37,170 nt of DNA, taken from positions 1 through 37,170 of the IMG/VR virus record IMGVR_UViG_3300009137_000103, one strand, 5' to 3'. Each line of letters starts with the position of its first letter. Position 1 is the stretch's first letter. The translations under genes were made by a program, and so were the position numbers. The DNA comes from a virus. Under the pieces are notes generated by a model, which saw nothing but the letters and a program-made list of their open reading frames with translations, was not told the origin of the DNA and did not search any database. Of the stretch, positions 30,190 through 37,170 are shown piece by piece.

Positions 30190-30350
30190 ACGGCGGTTTG
30201 TCAGCTCGCGGGTTGCGGCGCGCGTATGAGCGCGGGCGCGGGCTCGCGCGCCGGATCTCCCAGGCCAATATCGATCGGATGAAGCAGAACGTCGTGGCCG
30301 AACTGCGCAAGGATCGCGCGGCGAAGAAGAACTGGCGCGGGTCGCGCTGA
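30186..30350 (+). CDS. Small basic early protein, 54 aa
   Basis: MNGGLSARGLRRAYERGR then a helix IDRMKQNVVAELRKDRAAKK; strongly basic, no Cys. The ribosome site GAAGGGG lies 6 bases upstream and the start overlaps the 23-aa frame. It could be a DNA-binding accessory protein. No family recognised. Confidence 0.55.
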   Translation: MNGGLSARGLRRAYERGRGLARRISQANIDRMKQNVVAELRKDRAAKKNWRGSR

Positions 30351-30653
30351 TCCCAATCGGAAATCGTGAATCGTAAATCGAAAATGGAATTTGGCTGGGG
30401 TAAGGAGTCGGTGATAAACCGGTCGTGCGAGTCCTTGGCCGCGTCGCGGGCCAACTCACGGCGCAGTCAAGATTTCACTGGACTTTCTCCCAGCCCAATT
30501 CGTTTTGCCCCCCAACCGAAGCGCCCTGGCGAGCCACGTTCCGCGCGGCCTCACGCCGCGCGTAACGGGAGGCTTTACGCGAATTTCGCGAATTATCGCG
30601 AAGGGCCCCGATTCGCGTTCATTGGCGTCAATTCGCGTAAAAAATACGGCGCA
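30351..30653. repeat. Spacer with R1 copy i and a CGCGCGG hairpin
   Basis: A GC-rich hairpin CGCGCGGCC/CGCCGCGCG (30541-30562) is followed by a complete R1 element (30573-30645). The frame of the next gene runs open through all of it from 30366, but I take the start at 30654. Nothing else is evident. Confidence 0.6.
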
Positions 30654-30866
30654 ATGACTTTCGCGATTCCAGGCGCGTGCGACACGGTGCTCGATGGCAA
30701 GCCGGAGTTCTTTTTGAGCGCCGCGCTGGGCGTGCTCAGGCTTAGGCCATGCACGCGCGAAGGCCTTGAGGTGGCTCTGCCAGCCACGCGTGGCTTTGGT
30801 GTGTTGTTCGGCAGTCGGGCGGACAAAGTGAAGCAGTTGGCCGTCAAGTTTTTTTCGTTCAACTGA
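30654..30866 (+). CDS. Small early protein, 70 aa
   Basis: MTFAIPGACDTVLDGKPEFF then two beta segments (EGLEVALPATRGFGVLFG) and a basic end. The stop overlaps the next start (TGATG), supporting a real coupled gene. Function unknown. Confidence 0.5.
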   Translation: MTFAIPGACDTVLDGKPEFFLSAALGVLRLRPCTREGLEVALPATRGFGVLFGSRADKVKQLAVKFFSFN

Positions 30867-31342
30867 TGAATTGCCCCAGCCAGGACTCAGCGCGCGGGTA
30901 TCAACGGCTCTGCGCCAGCTTGCGCGCTGAGTTTCTCCGCTTCGACCTGGGCAAACGTCAGCATATCCTGGCTGAGACGTTGCTGGAATTGTCTTTTGGC
31001 TGGGGTAACCCGAGCGTGCTCATCCCTACCTGGGAGGTGTTGGCGGAGCTGACCGGGCTGACGGCGCCGAACATCCATACCAGCCTGACGGATCTGCGCG
31101 AGATGCGGATCGTGCGGGTCAAAAAGGCCGATCGCGGTCTGGAGTTCAGTCTCCAGCCCAATTCGGATAATTGGCAGTGTCGGCCGCGTCAGTCCCGCGC
31201 GCAGATTGAGCAAGCACTCGAGCTGGTGCGCCGATTCAATCCGCCCACAAATCAACCCACCGCTAACCCATCCCAGGACGGGAACGGCGATTCAGTGCTT
31301 TCTGTGGATTTCGTTTTCCCGCCCCAGGCGAAGTGCTCATGA
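30866..31342 (+). CDS. Winged-helix early protein, replication-protein-like
   Basis: A 158-aa protein. Residues 20-90 form a helix-rich winged-helix unit: RQHILAETLLELSFG, then PTWEVLAELTGLTAPNIHTSL (recognition helix region) and a wing DLREMRIVRVKKADRG. The layout resembles the N-terminal DNA-binding domain of lambda O-like proteins or small regulators. The C-terminal 50 residues are Pro/Gln/Asn-rich. It may be an early regulator. Confidence 0.6.
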   Translation: MNCPSQDSARGYQRLCASLRAEFLRFDLGKRQHILAETLLELSFGWGNPSVLIPTWEVLAELTGLTAPNIHTSLTDLREMRIVRVKKADRGLEFSLQPNSDNWQCRPRQSRAQIEQALELVRRFNPPTNQPTANPSQDGNGDSVLSVDFVFPPQAKCS

Positions 31343-31689
31343 ACACCATTGTCCTGTTGCTCTTGGCGCTGCTGACAATCGCGATCAGTTCGATCTTGTT
31401 TGGCTTGATCCGGTTTTTCCGGCGCGTCTTGCCGCGCCGCTGGCAAGATGCCGATTACGTCCCGCTCCTTTCCATCCTGGAGCCTATGCCCGATGAGCAA
31501 GCGGCCACGGCGCTGCAAAGGTTATGGCGCCATCCGGGGCCGATCAAAGCCGACAAGCTGCCGCCAGGTGAGCTGGGGCGCTTGCTCTGCATCAAACGGC
31601 CGCGCTGCGTGGAGCGCTTTGGGAAATCAGATTTTAGGGAAGCGGCCGCGCTGGAAGGCGGGCCGGTCCGGGGCAATTGGCTTGTATGA
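31339..31689 (+). CDS. Early membrane protein, 116 aa
   Basis: Starts by ATGA overlap. One membrane segment (TIVLLLLALLTIAISSILFG, residues 3-22) is followed by a basic FFRRVLPRRW cytoplasmic anchor and a charged C-terminal domain (DYVPLLSILEPMPDEQAATA). Possibly a host-takeover or exclusion protein. No family recognised. Confidence 0.6.
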   Translation: MNTIVLLLLALLTIAISSILFGLIRFFRRVLPRRWQDADYVPLLSILEPMPDEQAATALQRLWRHPGPIKADKLPPGELGRLLCIKRPRCVERFGKSDFREAAALEGGPVRGNWLV

Positions 31690-31725
31690 AATTCCAACCA
31701 GCAACAAAACCAACAAACTGATTTA

Positions 31726-31782
31726 ATGCCTTTCGATTCAAAACAATCTGCTGCGAAAACGAGTCTCAGCCTTTTTGATTAA
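31726..31782 (+). CDS. Possible 18-aa leader peptide
   Basis: ATG at 31726 encodes MPFDSKQSAAKTSLSLFD and stops at 31780-31782, two bases before the ATG of the next gene. There is no strong ribosome site. The close spacing may reflect a leader peptide, but it could be chance. Confidence 0.3.
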   Translation: MPFDSKQSAAKTSLSLFD

Positions 31783-31783
31783 G

Positions 31784-32350
31784 ATGACCATTGAGCGACC
31801 AATTCAACGCACTCTGGATCTCCGCGCGGCGGATGGGTCGCGCCTGGCGTTCCTCAGGCCGATGCTCGGGATCGAGTCTGTCAAAGCGGTCCTCGATGTG
31901 AGCGAGGATGAGGTGCTCGAGTTGCTTGCTGGTGGGGCGCTGCGCTGGGGGTGGGATCTAAAGGCCGAAGGTGGCGGGGCGCGCAGTTTCGTCCGGGTCT
32001 GGAGCAGATCGGTGACGTGTTACTTGCATCCGGGACATCAGCCGGCTGAGCCGGAGGAGATCGAGGATGTGATCGGGCTGCTGCTGTCCGCGGAGCGCGG
32101 CTCCGTGAGCCGCAGCGCGGTGGCTGGCGACATTGCTGCGGGTCACAGACCCGCGCTCCAATCAGGCAGTGTCCCTGCAATAGCGCTGCAACGAATTTTC
32201 AACGCCAGTTCCGGGCATGTGCTCAATCTGATCCGGGCCGATGCCCTCGAGTTGACCAAAAGTAGTCAATGGCGACGCGGGCCGGGCGGATCGCCGGAGG
32301 TGACCAGGGCAAGCGTGGTGGAGCTGCTCAAGGCGAGGAGGATTTTATGA
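31784..32350 (+). CDS. Early protein with in-frame R4 repeat, 188 aa
   Basis: MTIERPIQRTLDLRAADGSR start. The N-terminal 90 residues are helical (VKAVLDVSEDEVLELLAGG). Residues about 104-126 (ERGSVSRSAVAG and AAGHRPAL) are encoded by an R4 repeat. The end (LTKSSQWRRGPG then TRASVVELLKARRIL) looks DNA-binding. The N-terminal block has a helix-turn-helix-like pattern. Function unknown, possibly a regulator. Confidence 0.55.
   Translation: MTIERPIQRTLDLRAADGSRLAFLRPMLGIESVKAVLDVSEDEVLELLAGGALRWGWDLKAEGGGARSFVRVWSRSVTCYLHPGHQPAEPEEIEDVIGLLLSAERGSVSRSAVAGDIAAGHRPALQSGSVPAIALQRIFNASSGHVLNLIRADALELTKSSQWRRGPGGSPEVTRASVVELLKARRIL
32092..32159. repeat. R4 palindromic repeat inside early gene
   Basis: A full R4 element of 68 bp without stop or frameshift in the 188-aa early gene. 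Confidence 0.85.
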
Positions 32351-32562
32351 GCGAGCAGTTTTCAGTGATCAGTAGTCGGTTGGCCAGGCTCGGGGTGATG
32401 CCAGATGAGGAAAATGTGCTGCGACCGGAGGTGGCGCAGAGATTGGTCCGCTACGGGCTGCGTCATGGGTTGTTGCGGCGTCGCGGTTTGTTCAGCCAGC
32501 AACCCACCCTAGCCCCCTCCGAGGAGGAGGGGAATTGGAGAGAGGAGTTTTATGAACCCTGA
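32347..32562 (+). CDS. Small early protein, 71 aa
   Basis: ATGA overlap with the previous gene. MSEQFSVISSRLARLGVMP then a helical RPEVAQRLVRYGLRHGLLRR. The end (PTLAPSEEEGNW) is encoded by a C/T-then-G/A-rich hairpin repeat (32505-32535). No family recognised. Confidence 0.5.
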   Translation: MSEQFSVISSRLARLGVMPDEENVLRPEVAQRLVRYGLRHGLLRRRGLFSQQPTLAPSEEEGNWREEFYEP

Positions 32563-33481
32563 CAAAGAGAAAGAGGAAGCCGCTGTGCACTCAGGAAAAC
32601 GTCCGCCAGACGATGACTCCGAGACCAAGCAGCATCCCCCTCAACAACTTGAACGTAGCCGTTCACCGGAGAATTGCAAGAACCGAGCCGTGATGGATGC
32701 GGTCGAGACTGTGGAGATCGCAACCCGCCTGGAGGAGATGTTTCACGACGCCCAGATGGGGCTCTGCCGCTTCATCGCCTTCGGCCTGTACGCCTACGAG
32801 GTCAAAGAGCTCAGGCTCAACCACGGCCAGTTTGGCGAGTGGATCAAGCAGCATTGTCAGCGTATCCCGTGGCGCACAGCCAATCATTATATGGCTCTGA
32901 CCAAGGGACTTCTGTATGCGTGCGGCTGCAAAATCGAGGACTATATCCAAATTCGCAAACGTTGCGAATTTGACCACGGCGGGGAGTTGATCCTCAAGGA
33001 CCCCTCTGAGCTTCCCGATTCAGCGCAGCCGCTCGCAATCAAGATGCGAGCGATGGTCGAGGGCAAGACGGCGCGCCAGTTGTTCCTGGAATTCAAGACG
33101 GCCGAGGATGTGAACGGTGAGCTGATGGTCCGCCGACCAGGCATCGGTGATGCCGCCTGGGAGAAATGGATGTGGGAATACCACCCGAACCTGATCAAGG
33201 AAGGCAAGGTGCCCGGCCGGCAGCATGTCAAGGCGGCGATCAAGAAGGAGTTCGACGCGTTCTGCCTTGAGCGGCAGCGGCGCAATCATGATCCGATCGC
33301 CGAAGCGAAAGCCAAACAGAAGTTCGCCGACGATCTCTGGGATGGCCTGGCGCAATCGCTTTGGAGGTGCCGGGATAAGTTGCACCTGTTGTCCGATCAT
33401 GTGCGGGATCAGGTGCTCGACGCGTGCGTGGAGACCAGTAATGCGATCCGGGCGATGAAGAAGGGGGGGAAACGATCATGA
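32552..33481 (+). CDS. DUF3102-like early protein, 309 aa
   Basis: The start has a good ribosome site (GAGAGGAG). After a disordered N-terminus (residues 1-50) the unit FGEWIKQHCQRIPWRTANHY (about residues 92-111) has the pattern of DUF3102, found in phage and plasmid proteins that may regulate host or replication. A charged C-terminal helix follows. It is coupled to MuA by ATGA. Confidence 0.6.
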   Translation: MNPDKEKEEAAVHSGKRPPDDDSETKQHPPQQLERSRSPENCKNRAVMDAVETVEIATRLEEMFHDAQMGLCRFIAFGLYAYEVKELRLNHGQFGEWIKQHCQRIPWRTANHYMALTKGLLYACGCKIEDYIQIRKRCEFDHGGELILKDPSELPDSAQPLAIKMRAMVEGKTARQLFLEFKTAEDVNGELMVRRPGIGDAAWEKWMWEYHPNLIKEGKVPGRQHVKAAIKKEFDAFCLERQRRNHDPIAEAKAKQKFADDLWDGLAQSLWRCRDKLHLLSDHVRDQVLDACVETSNAIRAMKKGGKRS

Positions 33482-35451
33482 GTTCCGAATTGAGTCCCGA
33501 TGTTGAAGGCGGGTGGCCTTCAACTGCGCCCGAGTCGGGCGCGCTACCCGAAGGCGCGGGCGCGCAGCCCTACGAAATTCCGCAGGCGGATGCGGCTGAG
33601 TTCGGCGCCTTGCAGGAAGGAGTGCGCGAGGAGGTGCTGTCATTGCTCGATGTGCTGAAGCAGATCGAGGCAAGGAAGAAAGTGGATGAGTCGTGCAAGT
33701 TTTTCGCCGCGGGTCTGCATCGGTCGTGGCATCGGTTGCGCGCGCAGTTTTATGCGTATCGGAAAACCCGCGATTGGCGGGTGTTGGTGAACCGTGTCCG
33801 GGCAGGCTTGTCGGAGCGGGATGAAGGATTGGCCCCGGCGTTTGTCGAGTTCTGGAAATCGCTCCTGGAGGAGAACAAGCGTAAGGATCAACCGGCCTGG
33901 CGCACGCTGATCTATATCTGGATACATCGCCGGCATCCGACCACGGGCAAGGTGCTGCGCGAGATCCCAGGGTATGCGTCCTGGCCGACGGCTGTTCCGC
34001 GCACGCGCCTGCCCAAGGGCTGGACGTACTCGAACCTGCGCAATTACGGGTTGACATTGTTCGAGCGGACCGCGGCGCGGATCGGGCGGAGCGCGGCGGC
34101 AGCGCATCGGCCGCTGGTGTTGATGACGCGGGCCGATCTGTGGGTCGGGTCGCATTACATGATCGATGACTTGTGGCACGATCATTTCGTGAATGTGCTC
34201 GATACCAAGAAGACGGGCCGGCCGCTGGAGTTCGGCGTGTTTGATCTGTATTCGGCGTGTAAATTTTCCTGGGGTATGCGGGTGCGGACTGAGAATGACG
34301 CGACGGGCCGGATGGAGGGGCTCAAGGAGGAGATGATGCGCTATTTGCTGGCCAGCGCGTTGATGGAGTACGGTTATTCGCCACGTGGCACAATCCTTGT
34401 CGTTGAGCACGGCACGGCGGCGGTGCGGGATGAGCTGGCCAAGGTGCTCTATGATTTGAGCGGGGGCAAAATTGTCGTGGCGCGCTCGGGCATCGATGGT
34501 GGCGGGGATGCGCTCGGGCTTTATGAGGGGCGTGGCAAAGGCAATTTCCGGCTCAAGGCCGCTTACGAGTCTTCACACAATCTGACGCATAATGAGTTTG
34601 GCGCGTTGCCGGCCCAGACCGGGCGTAGCGTCGAGACGCGGCCTGAAGGCACGCACGGTGTGCTCAAGCGCAATGATGCGTTGCTCAAGGCGATGATCGC
34701 CTTGGAGGCGGAGCGGCCGGAGCTGATGAAGGAGCTGCGGTTCGATGTGTGTGAGTTTGGCTGGTTCCTCGCCTTCGCGATGGCGGTCTATGAGCGGATC
34801 AATTCGCGCACCGACCATGAGCTGGAGGGGTGGGCGGCCAATATCACGATGGAGCATGGCCTGGCGCGGCGGTTGTCGCCCAGGGAAGTGTGGGCGCGCG
34901 GGCGGCGTGAGTTGATTCGGTTGTCGCCGGCCGCGATCGCGATAGTGCTCGGGCCGGATCTTGGGTTCGAACGGCGCGTGCTGGGCAATATTATCGAGGT
35001 GGCGCAAAAGGAAGTGTCGTGTGACCCGCTGTTTTTCGATGCGCATGAGTTGAAACCGGATAGGTACCGGCTGGTGCTCAATCCGTTTCGGCCGGATCGG
35101 TTGTTTGCCTTCAATGCGCGCGGCGGATTTGTGGCGGAGTGCCCGCGGCTGGATCGGGTGAGCCGGCTGGACCCGGAAGGGTTGCATCGGGCGAACGGGC
35201 GGGTGAAGCGGCTCGAGGGCGAGCTGCTCGCGCGCACGTGCGGGCGCAATGGGGCGGCGATGAAACAGCACATCGAGGATGCGCGGCATAACGCGGCATT
35301 GTTGGCCGGCGCGATTGAAGGGCCTGCGGCGCCGCTGGTCAGCAGTGAGGCCACGCTGGAGGATTTGCCTGACGTGGATTTAGGCGAGGAGTCCGGCGCG
35401 GATGCGTCGGTCGCCGATGATCAGTTGCGGGCATTGGAGGAGTTACTATGA
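33478..35451 (+). CDS. MuA-like DDE transposase
   Basis: A 657-aa protein with an ATGA overlap with the DUF3102-like gene and the MuB-like gene. The catalytic RNase-H-like domain spans about residues 215-400: the first acidic position is in YMIDDLWHDHF (D230/D231), the second in VVEHGTA (E310), the third in AAYESSH (E364). The D-to-second spacing (about 80) and the final gap of 54 fit MuA (67 and 56). In MuA the second residue is Asp; here it is Glu, so either the family uses D-E-E or my alignment is off. A beta-barrel region follows (about residues 490-560). An R5 hairpin lies in frame near residue 10-24. Confidence 0.85.
   Translation: MSSELSPDVEGGWPSTAPESGALPEGAGAQPYEIPQADAAEFGALQEGVREEVLSLLDVLKQIEARKKVDESCKFFAAGLHRSWHRLRAQFYAYRKTRDWRVLVNRVRAGLSERDEGLAPAFVEFWKSLLEENKRKDQPAWRTLIYIWIHRRHPTTGKVLREIPGYASWPTAVPRTRLPKGWTYSNLRNYGLTLFERTAARIGRSAAAAHRPLVLMTRADLWVGSHYMIDDLWHDHFVNVLDTKKTGRPLEFGVFDLYSACKFSWGMRVRTENDATGRMEGLKEEMMRYLLASALMEYGYSPRGTILVVEHGTAAVRDELAKVLYDLSGGKIVVARSGIDGGGDALGLYEGRGKGNFRLKAAYESSHNLTHNEFGALPAQTGRSVETRPEGTHGVLKRNDALLKAMIALEAERPELMKELRFDVCEFGWFLAFAMAVYERINSRTDHELEGWAANITMEHGLARRLSPREVWARGRRELIRLSPAAIAIVLGPDLGFERRVLGNIIEVAQKEVSCDPLFFDAHELKPDRYRLVLNPFRPDRLFAFNARGGFVAECPRLDRVSRLDPEGLHRANGRVKRLEGELLARTCGRNGAAMKQHIEDARHNAALLAGAIEGPAAPLVSSEATLEDLPDVDLGEESGADASVADDQLRALEELL
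33502..33550. repeat. R5-like hairpin repeat in MuA N-terminus
   Basis: GTTGAAGGC and GCCTTCAAC form a 9-bp hairpin, followed by GAGTCGGGCGCGCTACCC, the R5 end. It encodes VEGGWPSTAPESGALP in frame. Confidence 0.75.
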
Positions 35452-36509
35452 CTGAGCAGGAGCGACCGCGTGAGATCAATTTGTCCGGGGATACGGTGAC
35501 GCTCAAGACGGCCGATTATCCGGATGAGCATCGCAGCTTGTTGCGTTGGCTTTTTGCCTGGGCCAAGGAGCGGCAGTGGTCCTGGCAGGAGGCTGAGCAG
35601 GAAACAAAATTGTCGGTGACCACGCTCTATCGGATTTGGACGGGCAAATATCGGTACCAGGATAAGCATCCGAAGGCCGGTGAGTTGATTCCGCTGGATG
35701 GCATCTGCGAGCGGATCGCCCATTTCAAAGAGCTCGCTGAGGAGCGGGCCAGTTTGCGGCGATTGCCCTTCGTCGTCGAGACGAGCGTGTTCCGCAAGAT
35801 CGAGAAGCTGTGTCGGGAGACTCTGGTGATGCAGTCCATCTCGATGATCTACGGTGAATCGCAGATCGGCAAATCCGCCGCGCTCAAGGAAGTGGCCCGG
35901 CGCAATAATCACGGGAATACCACGTATGTGCTGACGCCGGCCAGCGCGGGTGTGCAGGGGTTGATCAAGGCGATCGGCGCTGCCTGCCATATCGCAGGCC
36001 ACACCAGTTACGATGTGTTGCGTGAGCGAGTGGGGAATTACCTGGATGATTCCAAGTTGCTGATCATCGATGAAATCCACGAGATTTTCGTTTCCTACTT
36101 TCGCGATTCGCGGCTGCGTTGTCTGAGTGTGTTGCGCCAGATGCAGGAGATGTCCGGGTGCGGCCTGGTGCTCTGCGGCACAAATGTGTTCCGGCACGAG
36201 CTTGAGCAGGGCGAGTTCGCGCAGTCCCTCAAGCAGCTCCGCAAGCGCGGGATTCTTGAGCTGCAACTTGAAAGTGTGCCCAGCGCGAAGGATATGGAGT
36301 TGATCGCTGCGCATTACCGGCTCGGGGCGCCCACCGGCGAGGCGGCGGAGCTGGCGAGCTGGATCGGCAAGGAGTTCGGGCTCGGCAAATATACGCGGTT
36401 CCTGGCGCGAGCGTCCCAGCTCGCCACCAAGAAGGGTGAACGGTTTGGCTGGCGGCATTTTTGTGATGTAGTCGCCATCGCCAATCGCATGAAGCAGGAG
36501 GCCAAATGA
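35448..36509 (+). CDS. MuB-like target-capture ATPase
   Basis: A 353-aa protein. The N-terminal 60 residues carry a helix-turn-helix (SWQEAEQETKLSVTTLYRIW), as in Mu B. The AAA+ core has Walker A IYGESQIGKSAAL (about residues 133-145) and Walker B LLIIDEIHEIF (about residues 203-213), then a sensor-like VLCGTNVF. MuB binds target DNA and activates MuA. It overlaps MuA by ATGA. The C-terminal part has the small helical domain. Confidence 0.85.
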   Translation: MTEQERPREINLSGDTVTLKTADYPDEHRSLLRWLFAWAKERQWSWQEAEQETKLSVTTLYRIWTGKYRYQDKHPKAGELIPLDGICERIAHFKELAEERASLRRLPFVVETSVFRKIEKLCRETLVMQSISMIYGESQIGKSAALKEVARRNNHGNTTYVLTPASAGVQGLIKAIGAACHIAGHTSYDVLRERVGNYLDDSKLLIIDEIHEIFVSYFRDSRLRCLSVLRQMQEMSGCGLVLCGTNVFRHELEQGEFAQSLKQLRKRGILELQLESVPSAKDMELIAAHYRLGAPTGEAAELASWIGKEFGLGKYTRFLARASQLATKKGERFGWRHFCDVVAIANRMKQEAK

Positions 36510-36802
36510 AAGTCCAAAGGCCAAAGGCTCAAGGCTCAAAGAACGCTTTTTTGTGCGTCGCAAACCGCGAGAAGGTAGTCGGTAGTCTCGGCAGGAAAGG
36601 AACAGCCTGCAGGCAGAGGCGGACATCACCCTCAGGCGCGTTCATGGCCGCAAGTCACATGCTCTCCATGATTACGCGCTGCCTCCGAAGCTGGGTCGGA
36701 AACCAGTTTTGCGGCGCACAAATCCTCAATGAATTGGCGCGGTTAAACAGACGGACCCCAACAACGTGTCCGTCGGGATGTTGGGCATCCTCTTCCTTAT
36801 GA
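36506..36802 (+). CDS. Doubtful 98-aa frame after MuB
   Basis: It overlaps the MuB stop by ATGA but begins with a simple CCAAAGG/CTCAAGG repeat. The translation has a high content of Arg/Ser/Cys and no clear domain. It may be a spurious frame in a region with no real gene. Listed for completeness. Confidence 0.25.
   Translation: MKVQRPKAQGSKNAFLCVANREKVVGSLGRKGTACRQRRTSPSGAFMAASHMLSMITRCLRSWVGNQFCGAQILNELARLNRRTPTTCPSGCWASSSL
36750..36774. terminator. Hairpin after MuB, possible terminator
   Basis: GACGGAC and GTCCGTC with an 11-base loop. No U tract follows, so an intrinsic terminator is only a possibility. Confidence 0.3.
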
Positions 36803-36996
36803 AAACTCCCGCCGTCAAACCCTCGGTGCGACTGCTCAGTGAAGCGGCGCGATACGAAATCCTCGCGCAGCAGGCTGCCCTTCGTGCGGTCCTCGGCGAT
36901 CGCGAGAACCGCGCGTCAGAAGAATGCCTGGCGCACGATCACATGATTCGCTCGGAGACTTACAAGGCGGCCGCGAGCCTGGTCGATCTTTTCTGA
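36799..36996 (+). CDS. Small protein, first copy of a tail-to-tail pair, 65 aa
   Basis: It starts MKTPAVKPSVRLLSEA. The core has LGDRENRASEECL and HMIRSETYKAAASLVDL. The same core is coded in the opposite strand by the second copy. No ribosome site is obvious. A family of unknown small proteins. Confidence 0.5.
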   Translation: MKTPAVKPSVRLLSEAARYEILAQQAALRAVLGDRENRASEECLAHDHMIRSETYKAAASLVDLF

Positions 36997-37170
36997 AGGA
37001 AAGATCTACCAGGCTCGCGGCTGCCTTCTTAGTTTCCGAGCGAATCATGTGCTCGTTCCCCAGGCATGCTTCTGACGTGCGGTTCTCGCGATCGCCTAGG
37101 TCCGCACGACTGGCACCCTGCTGCGCGCGCGTGTCGTATCGCGCCGCTCGACTCGTCACCTGCGCCGAGG
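36821..37170. repeat. Large diverged inverted repeat, about 171-bp arms
   Basis: Arm 1 is 36821-36991 and arm 2 is 37000-37170, with an 8-base loop. By hand I count about 28 mismatches and no gaps in 171 positions. Both arms hold the same small coding frame. The repeat reaches the edge of the window and may go on. Confidence 0.85.
36836..37159 (-). CDS. Diverged second copy, tail-to-tail, start beyond or at GTG
   Basis: The frame encodes RAARYDTRAQQGASRA, then LGDRENRTSEACL and HMIRSETKKAAASLVDL, and runs on into the first copy's antisense before stopping at 36836. The real start may be beyond 37170. Most differences from the first copy are amino-acid changing, so at least one copy may be decaying. 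Confidence 0.4.
   Translation of the reverse strand: MTSRAARYDTRAQQGASRADLGDRENRTSEACLGNEHMIRSETKKAAASLVDLSFRKDRPGSRPPCKSPSESCDRAPGILLTRGSRDRRGPHEGQPAARGFRIAPLH

Larger units (their letters stand above)
101..37170. mobile_element. Mu-like transposable prophage, right end not seen
   Basis: The stretch carries a MuA-like transposase and MuB-like ATPase next to a regulator switch, and Mu-type head genes (DUF3486-like small terminase, large terminase, DUF935 portal, gpI-like protease, gp36-like, gpF-like and gpG-like proteins). The left boundary is placed where an efflux gene is interrupted and the sequence begins TG, the terminal dinucleotide of Mu-family elements. The layout differs from phage Mu: early genes run rightward and late genes leftward from an accessory region between them. 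No copy of the terminal sequence in inverted form and no continuation of the host gene is seen near 37170, so the right end lies outside or has been lost. Confidence 0.8.

Noticed and set aside
8996-30645. R1 copies as a CRISPR array
   Set aside because: Copies are separated by whole genes at irregular distances and are inverted repeats, not regularly spaced direct repeats; no cas gene is seen.
36821-37170. Terminal inverted repeat of the prophage
   Set aside because: Both arms are coding copies of the same small gene, and the sequence does not resemble the left terminus at 101.
1-37170. tRNA, rRNA or tmRNA genes
   Set aside because: No cloverleaf or conserved rRNA segment was recognised by eye on either strand; a covariance search was not possible.

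Overview
The window is best read as a Mu-like (transposable, DDE-recombinase) prophage in a GC-rich bacterium, probably a member of the Verrucomicrobiota (Limisphaerales/Pedosphaera-like). The host guess rests mainly on five families of short palindromic repeats that I associate from memory with that group, so it is moderate at best. Bases 1-100 are the 5' part of a heavy-metal efflux adaptor gene (CusB-like). Its reading frame is broken where phage-like sequence beginning TG starts at about 101, as expected for a Mu-type insertion. The other end of the element is not seen, so the prophage probably continues beyond 37170.

Late module (minus strand, about 25.6 kb down to 0.18 kb, mostly overlapping or tightly packed genes). 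In transcription order it holds a holin-like protein, a small lipoprotein, a membrane-anchored coiled-coil protein, a stand-alone response-regulator receiver, and small and large terminase. Then come a double zinc-ribbon protein, a DUF935-type portal, a Mu gpI-like protease with a nested scaffold, a decoration protein and the major capsid protein. Next are an exported protein, a gp36-like protein, two fibre-like proteins with signal peptides, gpF-like and gpG-like proteins, a tail completion protein, tail tube candidates, a short tape measure and a distal tail protein. The module ends with a complete soluble hybrid histidine kinase, a 1253-aa tail or baseplate-like protein and a 76-aa protein. 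No contractile sheath gene is visible, so a Mu-type head on a flexible siphovirus-like tail is likely.

Accessory module (26.2-29.3 kb). About 2 kb carries at least five attC-like recombination sites spaced 290-380 bp, each cassette holding one small unknown gene. The two ends of individual cassettes are complementary, as integron cassettes require. No integron integrase is present, so this looks like a CALIN (cluster of attC sites lacking an integrase) inside a prophage. All cassette genes run opposite to the usual orientation relative to their attC. A secreted protein gene follows.

Switch and early module (29.5-36.5 kb). Two divergent, mutually similar ribbon-helix-helix regulators are separated by 95 bp. 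This spacer holds mirror-image sigma-70-like promoters whose -10 boxes lie inside an inverted operator repeat, and both transcripts are predicted to be leaderless. The rightward unit holds several small proteins, a winged-helix protein, a DUF3102-like protein, the MuA-like transposase and the MuB-like ATPase. To the right of MuB are a pair of diverged tail-to-tail gene copies forming a 340-bp inverted repeat that runs off the window.

The features most worth attention are the attC array, the two-component proteins embedded in the late operon, the symmetric switch, and palindromic repeats inserted in frame in TerL, portal, MuA and other genes.
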